Assembly: GCA_002498185.1 (NCBI GenBank)
Contig: DAGO01000025.1
Coordinates: forward strand, 696 to 13,574
Source: Euryarchaeota archaeon UBA10
Lineage (GTDB): Archaea; Thermoplasmatota; Poseidoniia; Poseidoniales; Poseidoniaceae
Direction of reading: 5' to 3'
Length of the DNA stretch: 12,879 nucleotides
Part shown: piece by piece, positions 1-8,471 of the stretch
Layout: every line of letters begins with the position of its first letter
Numbering within the stretch: position 1 is the stretch's first letter
Position numbers and translations under genes: made by a program
The notes under the pieces: model-generated
Database searches by the model: none
What the model saw: the letters and a program-made list of their open reading frames with translations, nothing else
What the model was told of the DNA's origin: nothing

Positions 1-3000
1 TCTTACACAGAGACTACAACCCCTTGTTCACCACACCTTGGAATTGGTCCCGGCGGATGTGCAACATTGACTGCTGAAACAGATGGAATTACTTCGACGA
101 ACCCACTTGACTCGGATACTGACAACGATGGATTGAATGATTCCCATGAAGCACTGACGTTACTTACAGACCCAACAAATGTAGATACAGATGGCGATGG
201 CATAAATGATGGAATTGAGGTCAACGGACAATACGGTATCCCTGCTCAAGCAAGCGACCCTCGTAACAACAACACTGATGGTGATGCTTTCGATGATGGT
301 GATGAAGATACAAACGGAAATGGTGTTGTCGACGCAAACGAAACAGACCCTACTCGCAGAGAAGATTCTGGTGACTTTGACAATGACGGTCTAGAAAATT
401 GGCAAGAGAACCTTTCCTGCACACTTTGGAATGTTGCTGATACTGACTTTGGTGGAGTCAGCGATGGCGATGAGTCAAACATAACTCATGGTACAGATCC
501 TTGTGATTCCTTGATTAATTTCGCAGCAAATGTAGTTTCATACAGTTCAGGTTCTAGTCAGTTGACGGTTAGTGATGGTGCTGGATTCAGCCCTAGTGGA
601 GGAATAGCATATTACAATAATTCAGGCACTTACACGCAGTTCTCCTATGCTGCAGAGGTTAATGGTGTGTTACAAGGCGTGTTCTTATCGCCACCTGCAG
701 GCGCAACTTCGGTCGAAAGCTGGAACAATTCTTGGTGTCACGACATACTTTCTGGTTCATTCCCTAACTATTGTGACGACGACTATTCAGATTCTGATGG
801 TGATGGATTAGCCGACTGGGAAGAAACTCTAGGTGTGTACGGTTATTTCTCAAATCCTACTCTCGCAGATTCTGATGGCGACGGAGTTGGAGACTTAGAC
901 GAGGTTCTAGTGGACACAGATCCATTGCAACCTTGTGAAAATACATTAGACGACGATGCTGATGGATTGAACAATTATTTCGAGCGTACAACTGGTTGTG
1001 ACAACTCATGGATTGGAATTACCAACGGAAGCCAAGATATCTGGGTGACAGATGAAAATCTCAGTGATACCGACTCAGGCGGTGTAAATGACAAGCAGGA
1101 GTACTTTGATTCAACCAATCCTGAAAATGACCCATCAGACGATATATTCCCAGATGATTTTGACGGCGACAGAATCCCCGACGCTGTAGAGAATCAAACC
1201 GGAACAGACTGGAGAAACCCTGACACCGATGGCGGAGGAATGAGAGATGGCGATGAATGCCCACAACAATTCTGGTTCACCAACTGTCAAGGTTCACAAT
1301 TTGACCCATGGGACCCTTCAGATGATATTATTCAGAATGACATTGTATTCTGGGCTAACAATACCAGCGGCGTAGTAGATTTGAACAAAGTCCACCGCTG
1401 GAGACTCAACACTTACGACTTCTACACCGGTGCAGCATACGGCCTAGAGACAGACTCTCACCCAGCTGCAGAATTGATGATTCCATACAATAACGATACC
1501 CACCTTGCGTCTTCAAATTATGCAAACGACACTGTTGCTTGGAACTTAGCTTTCCCGAACCCAATGATGGCGGGAACGGTGCCTATGCCGGCGTATCAGT
1601 TCAACATAACATTCTATTCTGATGCTACATTGACAATGACTCGTACCAATGACACTCATACCTACGAAATCACAAACGGAGTTCTCGATGCGATATGGGT
1701 AGAGCAATACGAGTATTGGTTTGATTGGCAAACACTTGCACCAAACACAATCGCAGGAACCAATTCTTCCTATGAGCGTAATCTTCCAGACTTCTTCACA
1801 AACACAACTCTACCAGAATCCTTTGTCTACAATTTGACAAATGAAGTTGTGAGTAATGCTGGCGCTACTGATGCCTACTCTACAGCAGATGCAATTGCTA
1901 CATTCCTTCGGGATGGTAACGCAACTTATGACTTCAAGCGTAATTACAACGGTAGCGGAGCTGCTCCTGAAGCGGACTTAACCTTTGAATTACTGAACCG
2001 TGCACAAGAGGGTACTTGTGCAGAATTCACAACTGTGTTCGTAACTATGGCAAGACTGGCTGGTCTGCCAGCAAGATACGTCTCTGGATATACCGGTGGT
2101 TCTTGGACCGGAAACGGATATGCTGTATATGGTGCTAACTTAGCACAATGGGGTGAAGTTAGACTAGAGATGAGCGCTGGTAGCGGCGGAGATGATCTAG
2201 GATGGATTCCTTTTGACCCATGTCCTGCTCCAGAAGAGATTGAAATTGTCAACCTGACATGGTCTCCTACAACCTATGACAGAGATGGCTCATCTGAGGT
2301 AAGTGTCTCCGGTACTCTGCAATATGTTGAGAATGGTACAGCTATTCCAGACATCACAGTTCGTGGATACGTAGTTGGAGTTGAAGACGTAGTTAACGTA
2401 CCTGGTTCAGCAGCATCTCCAGTCAACATGTTTGGTGTTTTCACTACCGATGCAAATGGTAATTTCACCATGAATGGAACGATGGATCAACCAGTCGCTC
2501 CAGGTTATGCTAGCATTGTCGTCGAGACAATGCAGAATGGATATGTTTCCAATGATGGAATAGATACTGGCGTGTTTGTGAACATCACAGACGATTCTAA
2601 TCTGACACATAGTGAGCCGGGTGCAATTGACCAACCAGTGCTTGGTGCTGGAGCTACTACCGTTCTAACAGGACAATTACTGTTTGAGAATAATGCTACA
2701 AATGGAGCCGAAGATATCGGTGACCTCGAAGTATGGCTAGAGTTCACTTCCTCTGTAGATGGATTGACAAATCTTACAGGATTTGTTGGACCAGGTGGAG
2801 TTTGGGCAATCAACGTAACTTTGGATGAATTAGAGACTAAGACCAACCTATCAGCCACATTAGGTTTCAGTGGATGGCAAGACACATCTCAATCAGTAGG
2901 AGGCCCTCAATTCCACTTGAGGCCGACAACCCACTCGATTACTTTGGACATTAGAAATGCGCCAAATTTGACTGCAGTTATTGAGGGGCCTGGCTCCAAC

Positions 3001-6000
3001 AATTCGATTTTGCAAATCGACGAGGTAGTCTACATCAACGGTTCTGCACTTTCATTCGGAGCCAGCCCTGTGGCTCTAGCTGGTAATCTATCGTTCGGAA
3101 TGCGTGAGTTGAACGGTGGAGGGACATTTGTTGAATTATTCAATAAGACAGTGAACGGTTCCTTCGCTATAGTTCATACCCTGGATATCAACAATACTAC
3201 CGTGAAGGCTGGTAATGTCGAACTAGAATTGGTATTCTATCCTGATGATTTAGAAGCAACAGACTCGCTAAACACTTCAGGTACCCCTTGGTTGCTTCAA
3301 GGTATTTTGTTCTTTGACCTACAGGCAAATTCACAATTGCGAGGTGAAAATGTGGGAATTATTGTGCAAGTTTCAGACCACCTTGGCGGACAATTTGATT
3401 TGAATCTAAACGGAACATTCACCTTTGATTTCAACGGAACCACTGTGAATACAACAACTAATCCGGAATCTAGTACATTATCGCCAACATTCTCAACAAA
3501 TGCTAACCTATTCGCAGGAGATTATACATTTGATATGGCGTTTGGTGGAAACGAACTCTTCCTACCTTCAAGCAATTCTTCATCTCTGAGAATCATGGGT
3601 ACAGTCGACATAACAGTGACAGTCATAGATGACTGGACCTACCTAGGAAATACGACTTGGATAGTTGGAGATATAACCGATGCAGTGCATGGAACCGCAG
3701 TATTAGGAAATGATACAATTGTATTCGCTACACTGTTTGCAGGAGAAGGTGGAATATTTGACCTCTCAACTGGTCTCTTGAATAACACCACAGGTTCCTA
3801 CAACATATCAATCAGGGCACCAACTGTTGTTCCATCTGGAGTTTATGACGTCGAAGTTACTACCGATTTCGAATCTCTTGCTCCACCGGGTGGAGCCTAC
3901 TACCAGTGGATCGATAATACAGTTCCACCAGCACCACCACAAATTCCTTCCACAACATGGGGAATTGAGTCAGCAGTCGATCTGCAAAGACCTCCCGGCT
4001 CGGATGTGGTTGCAGAAATGAATAGTTCAGTTGAACTGACGGTTAGAGTCGCAGACATTGCTGATAATTCCAATGTCTCAGGTTCTACTGTAGATTATAT
4101 CATGGATTATGGCGGAGCAAATATCTCCATAGGCAGTGCTGTTAGTGGTGCTGACGGCAACGCAACACTGTTCTGGACAGTTAACGGAGTTGACCCAGGA
4201 CAGTATGTATTGAGAATGGAAGTCCAAGATGATGTTTCATCTCCAAAGATTGCGTCTGCTACACGCCATTATGGTAACTTCACGGACATCAATGTCACTG
4301 TGCAAGTTCCATCCAATATCAGAGTAGATTCGATACCTTCAACCGTTACAGCAGGAGTTAACTTCCAAGTTATCGGCCAAGTTGAAGATGGTGACAATTC
4401 AAGCAGAAATTTGACTACAGCTGTTGCATTAGAAATGTTCTGGCTTGATAATCCTGATGAGAAGTTAATCAACGGTGTATTCACCGCACTAGACGGAAGT
4501 TTCAACCTCTCAGTCCCGACAGATGTTCTCAATAATGGAACTCAAAGGGGTCCAAGACAATTCATTATCTCGGTTGTTGAAGATTCTTCGCCGTTCTACC
4601 TAACAGATTCTAGTAATCATTCGATTTTGGTACAAGGAGTAACTGTGTTTGAGAATGTACAACCTCTCAATCCAATTATCGTTAACCGAGGACAAGATGT
4701 CAATATCACATCGCAATTGGTTGAATCTTCGAATATGTTCCAACCATTGGGTGGATTTACAGTAGATGTACAATTTGATGAGACTTGGTTGGCATCAAAC
4801 ACCACTGATGCTCAAGGCAGGTCTAATTTCTTGCACACAATTCCATTCGACCAACCACTGGGATTGATTACAATATCAATCATGTACAATGGTAGTTTTG
4901 ACTTGTTATCTACTCAGAGAAACCTCTCAACTGTGACTATTCGCTCAACTACAGTAATGGTTGTTGAGCCGATTACTGCTAACCCTGTTGCAGGAGAAGC
5001 CTTCGTGATTACAGGTTCAATTCAAAGCGATAACGGCAGTGCTTTACAATTGAGAAACGGAGACCCGTTGAATGCAAATGTATTGTTCACGATTGATGGT
5101 GATGCTTCTGGATTCACACTAACCGACGGACAAATCCAAGCCAATGGAACATGGGCTGCGACCATTACTCTGTCTTCTGGATTTGCTGCAGGAACGCACG
5201 TTGCTCAGGCACAGTATATTCCATCTGTGAATTACTATGGAGGTTCTAGTGCAAACCAATCATTCGACAGTCGAGGTTTCACAACTCTTACTTTCGTGAC
5301 TCCATCTTTGGACGGTGTTAATCAGCCATCACTCAACGATAGAACCGATAGAGGAGATGATGTCAATGCTCGCCTCCAATTATTCGATAACACCGGGGCA
5401 GCAGTTGTTGGAGTACAAGTAACAGTTTCATTGAATGGAACATCAGTAACAACAGTCGGAACTACGGATTCAATGGGAGTTGTCGATGTTAACTTGACAG
5501 TACCAGCGAATGCACCAGTCGGTTTCCACGACTTAGATGCAGAGTTCCTAGGCACTCCTGGTTCTACTGGATTGATAGGTGACAATACTAGCGTAACATT
5601 CGTTGTACTTGCTCAAACAGCCATCAACATCACTGAGAGCTCCACTGCGATTACTGCCGGAGATGTGCTGTACGTTAACGGTACTTTGCTGGATGATTTG
5701 GGCATGCCTCTACAGATTGATGGTAATGATTCAATCGCAGTAGTGTACTTACTAATCGACGGAGTTCCAGTCTCTAGTGTTCAATCAAACGCTGGCGATG
5801 GAATGTTCATGTTCGCTTGGAATTCACCACAGAGTATCGATGCTGGACCTCATAACATACAGGTTAGATTCAATGGTGGTAGAGATTGGGTAGACCCAAT
5901 TGGCGAAGGCGACAGTGCAAACCCTGATTTCTACTATCCAAGTTCTGATTCAGTCAACTTCACTGTTGCAGTACCAACTAAGATTCTACTGCTGACTCAG

Positions 6001-8016
6001 GGAGGACAAGTTGATCGTGAAGATACTCTAACTGTTCAGGGACGGCTTCTGGACATAGTAGACAATCCTCTGGCTGGCGAAACAATAGAAATTTGGCTTG
6101 GCGGAGTATTCTTGACAAACATAACAACTGATGCTCAAGGGCAGTTTACTGCAATACATCCTGTTCCTGCAGATGCGCAGTTAGGTCCTGTTCTGTTAGA
6201 GACCAGATTTACGGGAACTTTGGAATATCTACCATCTGCTAACAACGGAACTTGGAATATCTTCTCAAAGATCTATGTAGAGGTTAACATTGAATCTCCA
6301 TTGGCTGTAGAACAATTGACTACAATCAACGGATTCGTTGGAGACAATATGCTGAATCCGCTATCTGGTATGCTGGTAGTGGTTACTGTTGAAGGAATCA
6401 CAATTGGCAACGCTACTACAGATTCAAACGGAAACTACAGTTTCAATTGGCAAGTCCCTAACATCTTCCCGGACGGTAATCATACTGTGCAAGCAGATGT
6501 TCCTGCCCAAGGTTGGTACCGGGCAGGTCAAGGAAATGCAACATTCTTCCTAGCACACCGAACTGGAATAACTGTCAATATCGCTGATAATGATGCAACC
6601 AGAGATGACTTCTGGGACATTACAGGAACACTGTACGATATTGATACTGCTCAGAATGATGGATTAGCCGGTGAGACAATTTTCATCTATCTAGATGGAG
6701 TTCAAGTTGATACGGCAATTACATCTCTAACTGGTGAGTTCTCGGCCTCCATACGTGCAGATGCTGCTTACTCTAGAGGAAATCATGTGATGACTTTCGC
6801 ATTCGAGGGAAGTCCTGGCCATTTACCTGTAGATTCAAATCGTACAGTTGTTGTTTGGGCAGATGTAACAGTTCACATTGATTCAACCAATACATACGTG
6901 GTCAGGGGTGACAGCATTCAACACAGAATCCAGATGACTGGCCGCGTTACAGAAATAGGTGGTCAGGGAGTATCCATCGATGGCGCTCAACTAGTCCTAG
7001 GAAACGGAATCAACTGTGGCTCTGGTGGTACTGAGGCTAGATGTATCAACATAGAGAGCGTCATCTGGAATGGCGGAACTTACACGCTCACTGCTACTGC
7101 TCCTTCTTGGATTGAACCGGGACAGATACAGTTGAATGTGCAGACACCTGAGAACTCATCCCTGTACTTACGTTCAGGAAATGCTTGGACTGAAAGCATC
7201 TCGATTAGAATTAACCTCCAAACGCCTTTCGATGTTGACATTGAGCCAATTGTTGAGAATGAACAAGAGGTAGTAAGCGGAGAGATCAGACTTCTAGCTG
7301 AAGACACTGAAGAAGGAGTCGAAGGAATTGCTATCACAATTTATCTTGAAGATGACAACAACTCCAGATTGGATGAGGTTGTAATTGTAACAGATTCTAA
7401 CGGATTAGCAGACTTCGAATTTAATGCAGAACCACCATATGGCGATGCTTCAGAATATGGAGAATTGACTCTGAAGATGTCAATCTCATCGAACTTCATT
7501 CTATCAGATGAATCACAAAATGAGTTCAATACTGATTTCAACTCTGGAATCAAACCAGATTACACCTACGAAGGTGATGATTCTGGCGTTCCATGGTGGA
7601 TGTACTTGGTTGCAATTTTGATTATTGGGGCTGCGGCTGCATTCCTGATAATGAGACGCCGTGCTGCTGATGCCGCTAAGGAAATTGCAGACATATTCTC
7701 ATACACTGCAGAATTACTTGCTGCTGGAGATTCGATGCGAGAAGCAATTTTCCAATGCTATGAGAGCCTTGTTCACGTCTTGATGGGAAGAGGATTCCTG
7801 CGACGAGACTTCGAAACAGTTAGAGAATTCGAAATGGCGATCAGAGCAGCACTTCCGAATCTTTCAGAAGAATCACTTTCAGCATTAGATGCCGTCTTCG
7901 AAGAGGCTAGATACAGCCGTCACGAGATGAATGAAGGTCACAAAGCGAACGCTCAGGAAGCACTAACCCGTGTAGTATCTGAGATTGGACAGATTGGAGA
8001 TATACCAAACAGATGA
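1..8016 (+). CDS. Giant secreted/surface protein: TSP3-like repeats, transglutaminase-like domain, Ig-like array, TM helix, DUF4129 (5' partial)
   Basis: The frame is open from base 1 to the TGA at 8014-8016, giving 2671 residues with no stop. The true start and any signal peptide lie upstream, and the TTG at 67 is only the first start-like codon in view. Domain order, numbered from the codon at base 1: calcium-binding-type DxDxDGxxD repeats (about 37-419); a transglutaminase-like domain (about 608-745) with Cys673 and Asp739 but no His; ten or more Ig-like beta modules of roughly 80-100 residues (about 747-2515); one hydrophobic helix (2532-2551) followed by Arg-Arg-Arg; and a DUF4129-type cytoplasmic domain (about 2564-2661). 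N-x-S/T sequons occur by the dozen, which fits archaeal N-glycosylation. The Arg cluster after the helix predicts the C terminus inside. Adhesion, surface-layer or polymer-binding roles are inference. Domain calls are from motifs; the family as a whole is not one I can name. Confidence 0.9.
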   Translation, partial: SYTETTTPCSPHLGIGPGGCATLTAETDGITSTNPLDSDTDNDGLNDSHEALTLLTDPTNVDTDGDGINDGIEVNGQYGIPAQASDPRNNNTDGDAFDDGDEDTNGNGVVDANETDPTRREDSGDFDNDGLENWQENLSCTLWNVADTDFGGVSDGDESNITHGTDPCDSLINFAANVVSYSSGSSQLTVSDGAGFSPSGGIAYYNNSGTYTQFSYAAEVNGVLQGVFLSPPAGATSVESWNNSWCHDILSGSFPNYCDDDYSDSDGDGLADWEETLGVYGYFSNPTLADSDGDGVGDLDEVLVDTDPLQPCENTLDDDADGLNNYFERTTGCDNSWIGITNGSQDIWVTDENLSDTDSGGVNDKQEYFDSTNPENDPSDDIFPDDFDGDRIPDAVENQTGTDWRNPDTDGGGMRDGDECPQQFWFTNCQGSQFDPWDPSDDIIQNDIVFWANNTSGVVDLNKVHRWRLNTYDFYTGAAYGLETDSHPAAELMIPYNNDTHLASSNYANDTVAWNLAFPNPMMAGTVPMPAYQFNITFYSDATLTMTRTNDTHTYEITNGVLDAIWVEQYEYWFDWQTLAPNTIAGTNSSYERNLPDFFTNTTLPESFVYNLTNEVVSNAGATDAYSTADAIATFLRDGNATYDFKRNYNGSGAAPEADLTFELLNRAQEGTCAEFTTVFVTMARLAGLPARYVSGYTGGSWTGNGYAVYGANLAQWGEVRLEMSAGSGGDDLGWIPFDPCPAPEEIEIVNLTWSPTTYDRDGSSEVSVSGTLQYVENGTAIPDITVRGYVVGVEDVVNVPGSAASPVNMFGVFTTDANGNFTMNGTMDQPVAPGYASIVVETMQNGYVSNDGIDTGVFVNITDDSNLTHSEPGAIDQPVLGAGATTVLTGQLLFENNATNGAEDIGDLEVWLEFTSSVDGLTNLTGFVGPGGVWAINVTLDELETKTNLSATLGFSGWQDTSQSVGGPQFHLRPTTHSITLDIRNAPNLTAVIEGPGSNNSILQIDEVVYINGSALSFGASPVALAGNLSFGMRELNGGGTFVELFNKTVNGSFAIVHTLDINNTTVKAGNVELELVFYPDDLEATDSLNTSGTPWLLQGILFFDLQANSQLRGENVGIIVQVSDHLGGQFDLNLNGTFTFDFNGTTVNTTTNPESSTLSPTFSTNANLFAGDYTFDMAFGGNELFLPSSNSSSLRIMGTVDITVTVIDDWTYLGNTTWIVGDITDAVHGTAVLGNDTIVFATLFAGEGGIFDLSTGLLNNTTGSYNISIRAPTVVPSGVYDVEVTTDFESLAPPGGAYYQWIDNTVPPAPPQIPSTTWGIESAVDLQRPPGSDVVAEMNSSVELTVRVADIADNSNVSGSTVDYIMDYGGANISIGSAVSGADGNATLFWTVNGVDPGQYVLRMEVQDDVSSPKIASATRHYGNFTDINVTVQVPSNIRVDSIPSTVTAGVNFQVIGQVEDGDNSSRNLTTAVALEMFWLDNPDEKLINGVFTALDGSFNLSVPTDVLNNGTQRGPRQFIISVVEDSSPFYLTDSSNHSILVQGVTVFENVQPLNPIIVNRGQDVNITSQLVESSNMFQPLGGFTVDVQFDETWLASNTTDAQGRSNFLHTIPFDQPLGLITISIMYNGSFDLLSTQRNLSTVTIRSTTVMVVEPITANPVAGEAFVITGSIQSDNGSALQLRNGDPLNANVLFTIDGDASGFTLTDGQIQANGTWAATITLSSGFAAGTHVAQAQYIPSVNYYGGSSANQSFDSRGFTTLTFVTPSLDGVNQPSLNDRTDRGDDVNARLQLFDNTGAAVVGVQVTVSLNGTSVTTVGTTDSMGVVDVNLTVPANAPVGFHDLDAEFLGTPGSTGLIGDNTSVTFVVLAQTAINITESSTAITAGDVLYVNGTLLDDLGMPLQIDGNDSIAVVYLLIDGVPVSSVQSNAGDGMFMFAWNSPQSIDAGPHNIQVRFNGGRDWVDPIGEGDSANPDFYYPSSDSVNFTVAVPTKILLLTQGGQVDREDTLTVQGRLLDIVDNPLAGETIEIWLGGVFLTNITTDAQGQFTAIHPVPADAQLGPVLLETRFTGTLEYLPSANNGTWNIFSKIYVEVNIESPLAVEQLTTINGFVGDNMLNPLSGMLVVVTVEGITIGNATTDSNGNYSFNWQVPNIFPDGNHTVQADVPAQGWYRAGQGNATFFLAHRTGITVNIADNDATRDDFWDITGTLYDIDTAQNDGLAGETIFIYLDGVQVDTAITSLTGEFSASIRADAAYSRGNHVMTFAFEGSPGHLPVDSNRTVVVWADVTVHIDSTNTYVVRGDSIQHRIQMTGRVTEIGGQGVSIDGAQLVLGNGINCGSGGTEARCINIESVIWNGGTYTLTATAPSWIEPGQIQLNVQTPENSSLYLRSGNAWTESISIRINLQTPFDVDIEPIVENEQEVVSGEIRLLAEDTEEGVEGIAITIYLEDDNNSRLDEVVIVTDSNGLADFEFNAEPPYGDASEYGELTLKMSISSNFILSDESQNEFNTDFNSGIKPDYTYEGDDSGVPWWMYLVAILIIGAAAAFLIMRRRAADAAKEIADIFSYTAELLAAGDSMREAIFQCYESLVHVLMGRGFLRRDFETVREFEMAIRAALPNLSEESLSALDAVFEEARYSRHEMNEGHKANAQEALTRVVSEIGQIGDIPNR
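109..1257 (+). repeat. Thrombospondin type 3-like acidic repeats (protein level)
   Basis: About eleven copies of a 12-15 residue acidic motif of the form D-x-D-x-D-G-x-x-D-x-x-E. The first is at 109-150 (DSDTDNDGLNDSHE) and the last at 1222-1257 (DTDGGGMRDGDE). Such motifs bind calcium in thrombospondin and related bacterial and archaeal surface proteins. Two kinds are interspersed: a canonical DG form (DTDGDGIND, DSDGDGLAD, DSDGDGVGD) and a variant with GG in place of DG (DTDFGGVSD, DTDSGGVND, DTDGGGMRD). The spacing between copies is irregular, with inserts of up to about 90 residues, including a Cys-containing non-repeat segment around 480-780. Confidence 0.85.
1822..2235 (+). other. Transglutaminase-like (papain-fold) domain lacking the catalytic His
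   Basis: The segment GTCAEFTTVFVTMARLAGLP is the standard transglutaminase-like nucleophile helix, with Cys at 2017-2019. It is followed by ARYVSGYTGG and then AQWGEVRLE and GWIPFDP, where Asp is at 2215-2217. In family members the second block normally reads His-Ala-Trp-x-Glu-Val. Here the same place reads Ala-Gln-Trp-Gly-Glu-Val (Ala at 2143-2145, Gln at 2146-2148). No His occurs anywhere between the Cys and the Asp. The fold is therefore well supported, but the usual Cys-His-Asp triad is broken. It may be a binding module or use a different base. Confidence 0.8.
2239..7545 (+). repeat. Array of Ig-like beta-sandwich modules (protein level)
   Basis: A recurring module of about 80-100 residues begins with a V-x-G-x-L-x-D strand and continues with P-L-x-G-x-x-V-x-V and T-T-D-x-x-G-x-F-x-F, ending in G-x-H-x-V-x-V-x-F with a trailing Y-x-P-S. 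Clear copies lie near 4700-4945 (TTDAQGRSNF), 5360-5610 (TTDSMGVVDV), 6020-6270 (TTDAQGQFTA), 6310-6555 (TTDSNGNYSF), 6610-6865 and 7265-7540 (VTDSNGLADF). Earlier copies from 2239 on are more diverged (TTDANGNFTM near 2445). The pattern resembles carboxypeptidase-regulatory-like or bacterial Ig-like domains and probably forms an extended stalk. The copies are diverged in sequence, so this is not a recent DNA-level tandem expansion. Confidence 0.75.
7594..8013 (+). other. C-terminal membrane anchor and DUF4129 domain of the giant protein
   Basis: A hydrophobic stretch beginning WWMYLVAILIIG and ending FLIM (7594-7653) is followed at once by three Arg codons, a classic stop-transfer signal with the inside facing the C terminus. 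The next roughly 100 residues are helical. They contain MREAIFQCYESLV, GRGFLRRDFETVREFE and LDAVFEEARYSRHEM, which fit the DUF4129 pattern (an ArEA..Y..L helix, a G-x-x-R...T-x-x-E-F turn, and a final L..lFe.ArYs). DUF4129 is typically the cytoplasmic tail of transglutaminase-containing membrane proteins of the TgpA type, which agrees with the transglutaminase-like domain far upstream in the same chain. Confidence 0.8.
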
Positions 8017-8436
8017 TTACCATCGAACATTGAGTATACCGTCTGTAAAACTGGCTTTGATTGTATCAATGTCAGCAGGCAAAGGCAACTTTCTTTCGAA
8101 AGTCCCTACCTTCAATTTCAGAATACTGTGGCCTTCAAGTTCACCCTTGGAGAGATTGATGTTATCCATTTCTGCTCCGTGCAAAGGAATTGATAATCCG
8201 TCTGAGTGTCTGCGACCATTGAGTTCCTCAATGACCCAATCTAGTCTTCTTTCAGGCGCAATTTCAGCCATATGAGTTTCTGGAAGTTCTCCAGATGTCA
8301 CTAACATCATGGTGTGACGGTCTCTGACTTCCGTAAGGTGGTCTCCTGACATTTCAAATGCAGCGTGAAGCTCACTCGGAGTGGCATTTAGGCCATCGCT
8401 AACAGCCTCAATCTCGACCTCTTCCCACTCTGCCAT
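8017..8436 (-). CDS. Hsp20/alpha-crystallin-like domain protein
   Basis: A 139-residue acidic protein. The C-terminal 60 residues (about 80-139) resemble an Hsp20/ArsA-HSP20-like beta-sandwich: SIPLHG, then SILKLKVGTFERKLPLP, then IKASFTDGILNVRW, where the F-x-R-x-x-x-LP and A-x-x-x-DGxLxV signatures are recognisable. The chain stops right after the last core strand, so the C-terminal I-x-I tail of oligomerising small heat-shock proteins is missing. The first 79 residues (LHAAFEMSGDHL, RRLDWVIEELNGRR) are helical-looking and unrecognised. The ATG at 8436 is fixed by a strong GGAGGT six bases upstream. It lies 35 bp after the helicase stop and is probably cotranscribed with it. Its stop codon directly abuts the stop of the convergent giant gene. 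A chaperone or adaptor role is inference. Confidence 0.8.
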   Translation of the reverse strand: MAEWEEVEIEAVSDGLNATPSELHAAFEMSGDHLTEVRDRHTMMLVTSGELPETHMAEIAPERRLDWVIEELNGRRHSDGLSIPLHGAEMDNINLSKGELEGHSILKLKVGTFERKLPLPADIDTIKASFTDGILNVRW

Positions 8437-8442
8437 GCTAAT

Positions 8443-8448
8443 ACCTCC
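8443..8448 (-). promoter_or_regulatory. Shine-Dalgarno site of the Hsp20-like gene
   Basis: GGAGGT on the minus strand, six bases before the ATG at 8436. It is a near-perfect match to the archaeal 16S anti-SD and sits in the short gap after the helicase stop, supporting internal translation start within an operon. Confidence 0.75.
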
Positions 8449-8471
8449 AGTGGCGGAACATATTGAACCTT

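Noticed and set aside
1944..2885. Antisense ORFs of 65-126 residues within the giant gene
   Set aside because: They are shadows of the biased codon use in the long coding frame, with no start signals or recognisable domains.
2239..7545. DNA-level tandem repeats or a CRISPR-like array
   Set aside because: The repeats are visible only at protein level, with diverged nucleotide sequence and module lengths of 240-300 bp. No short identical repeats with regular spacers were seen.
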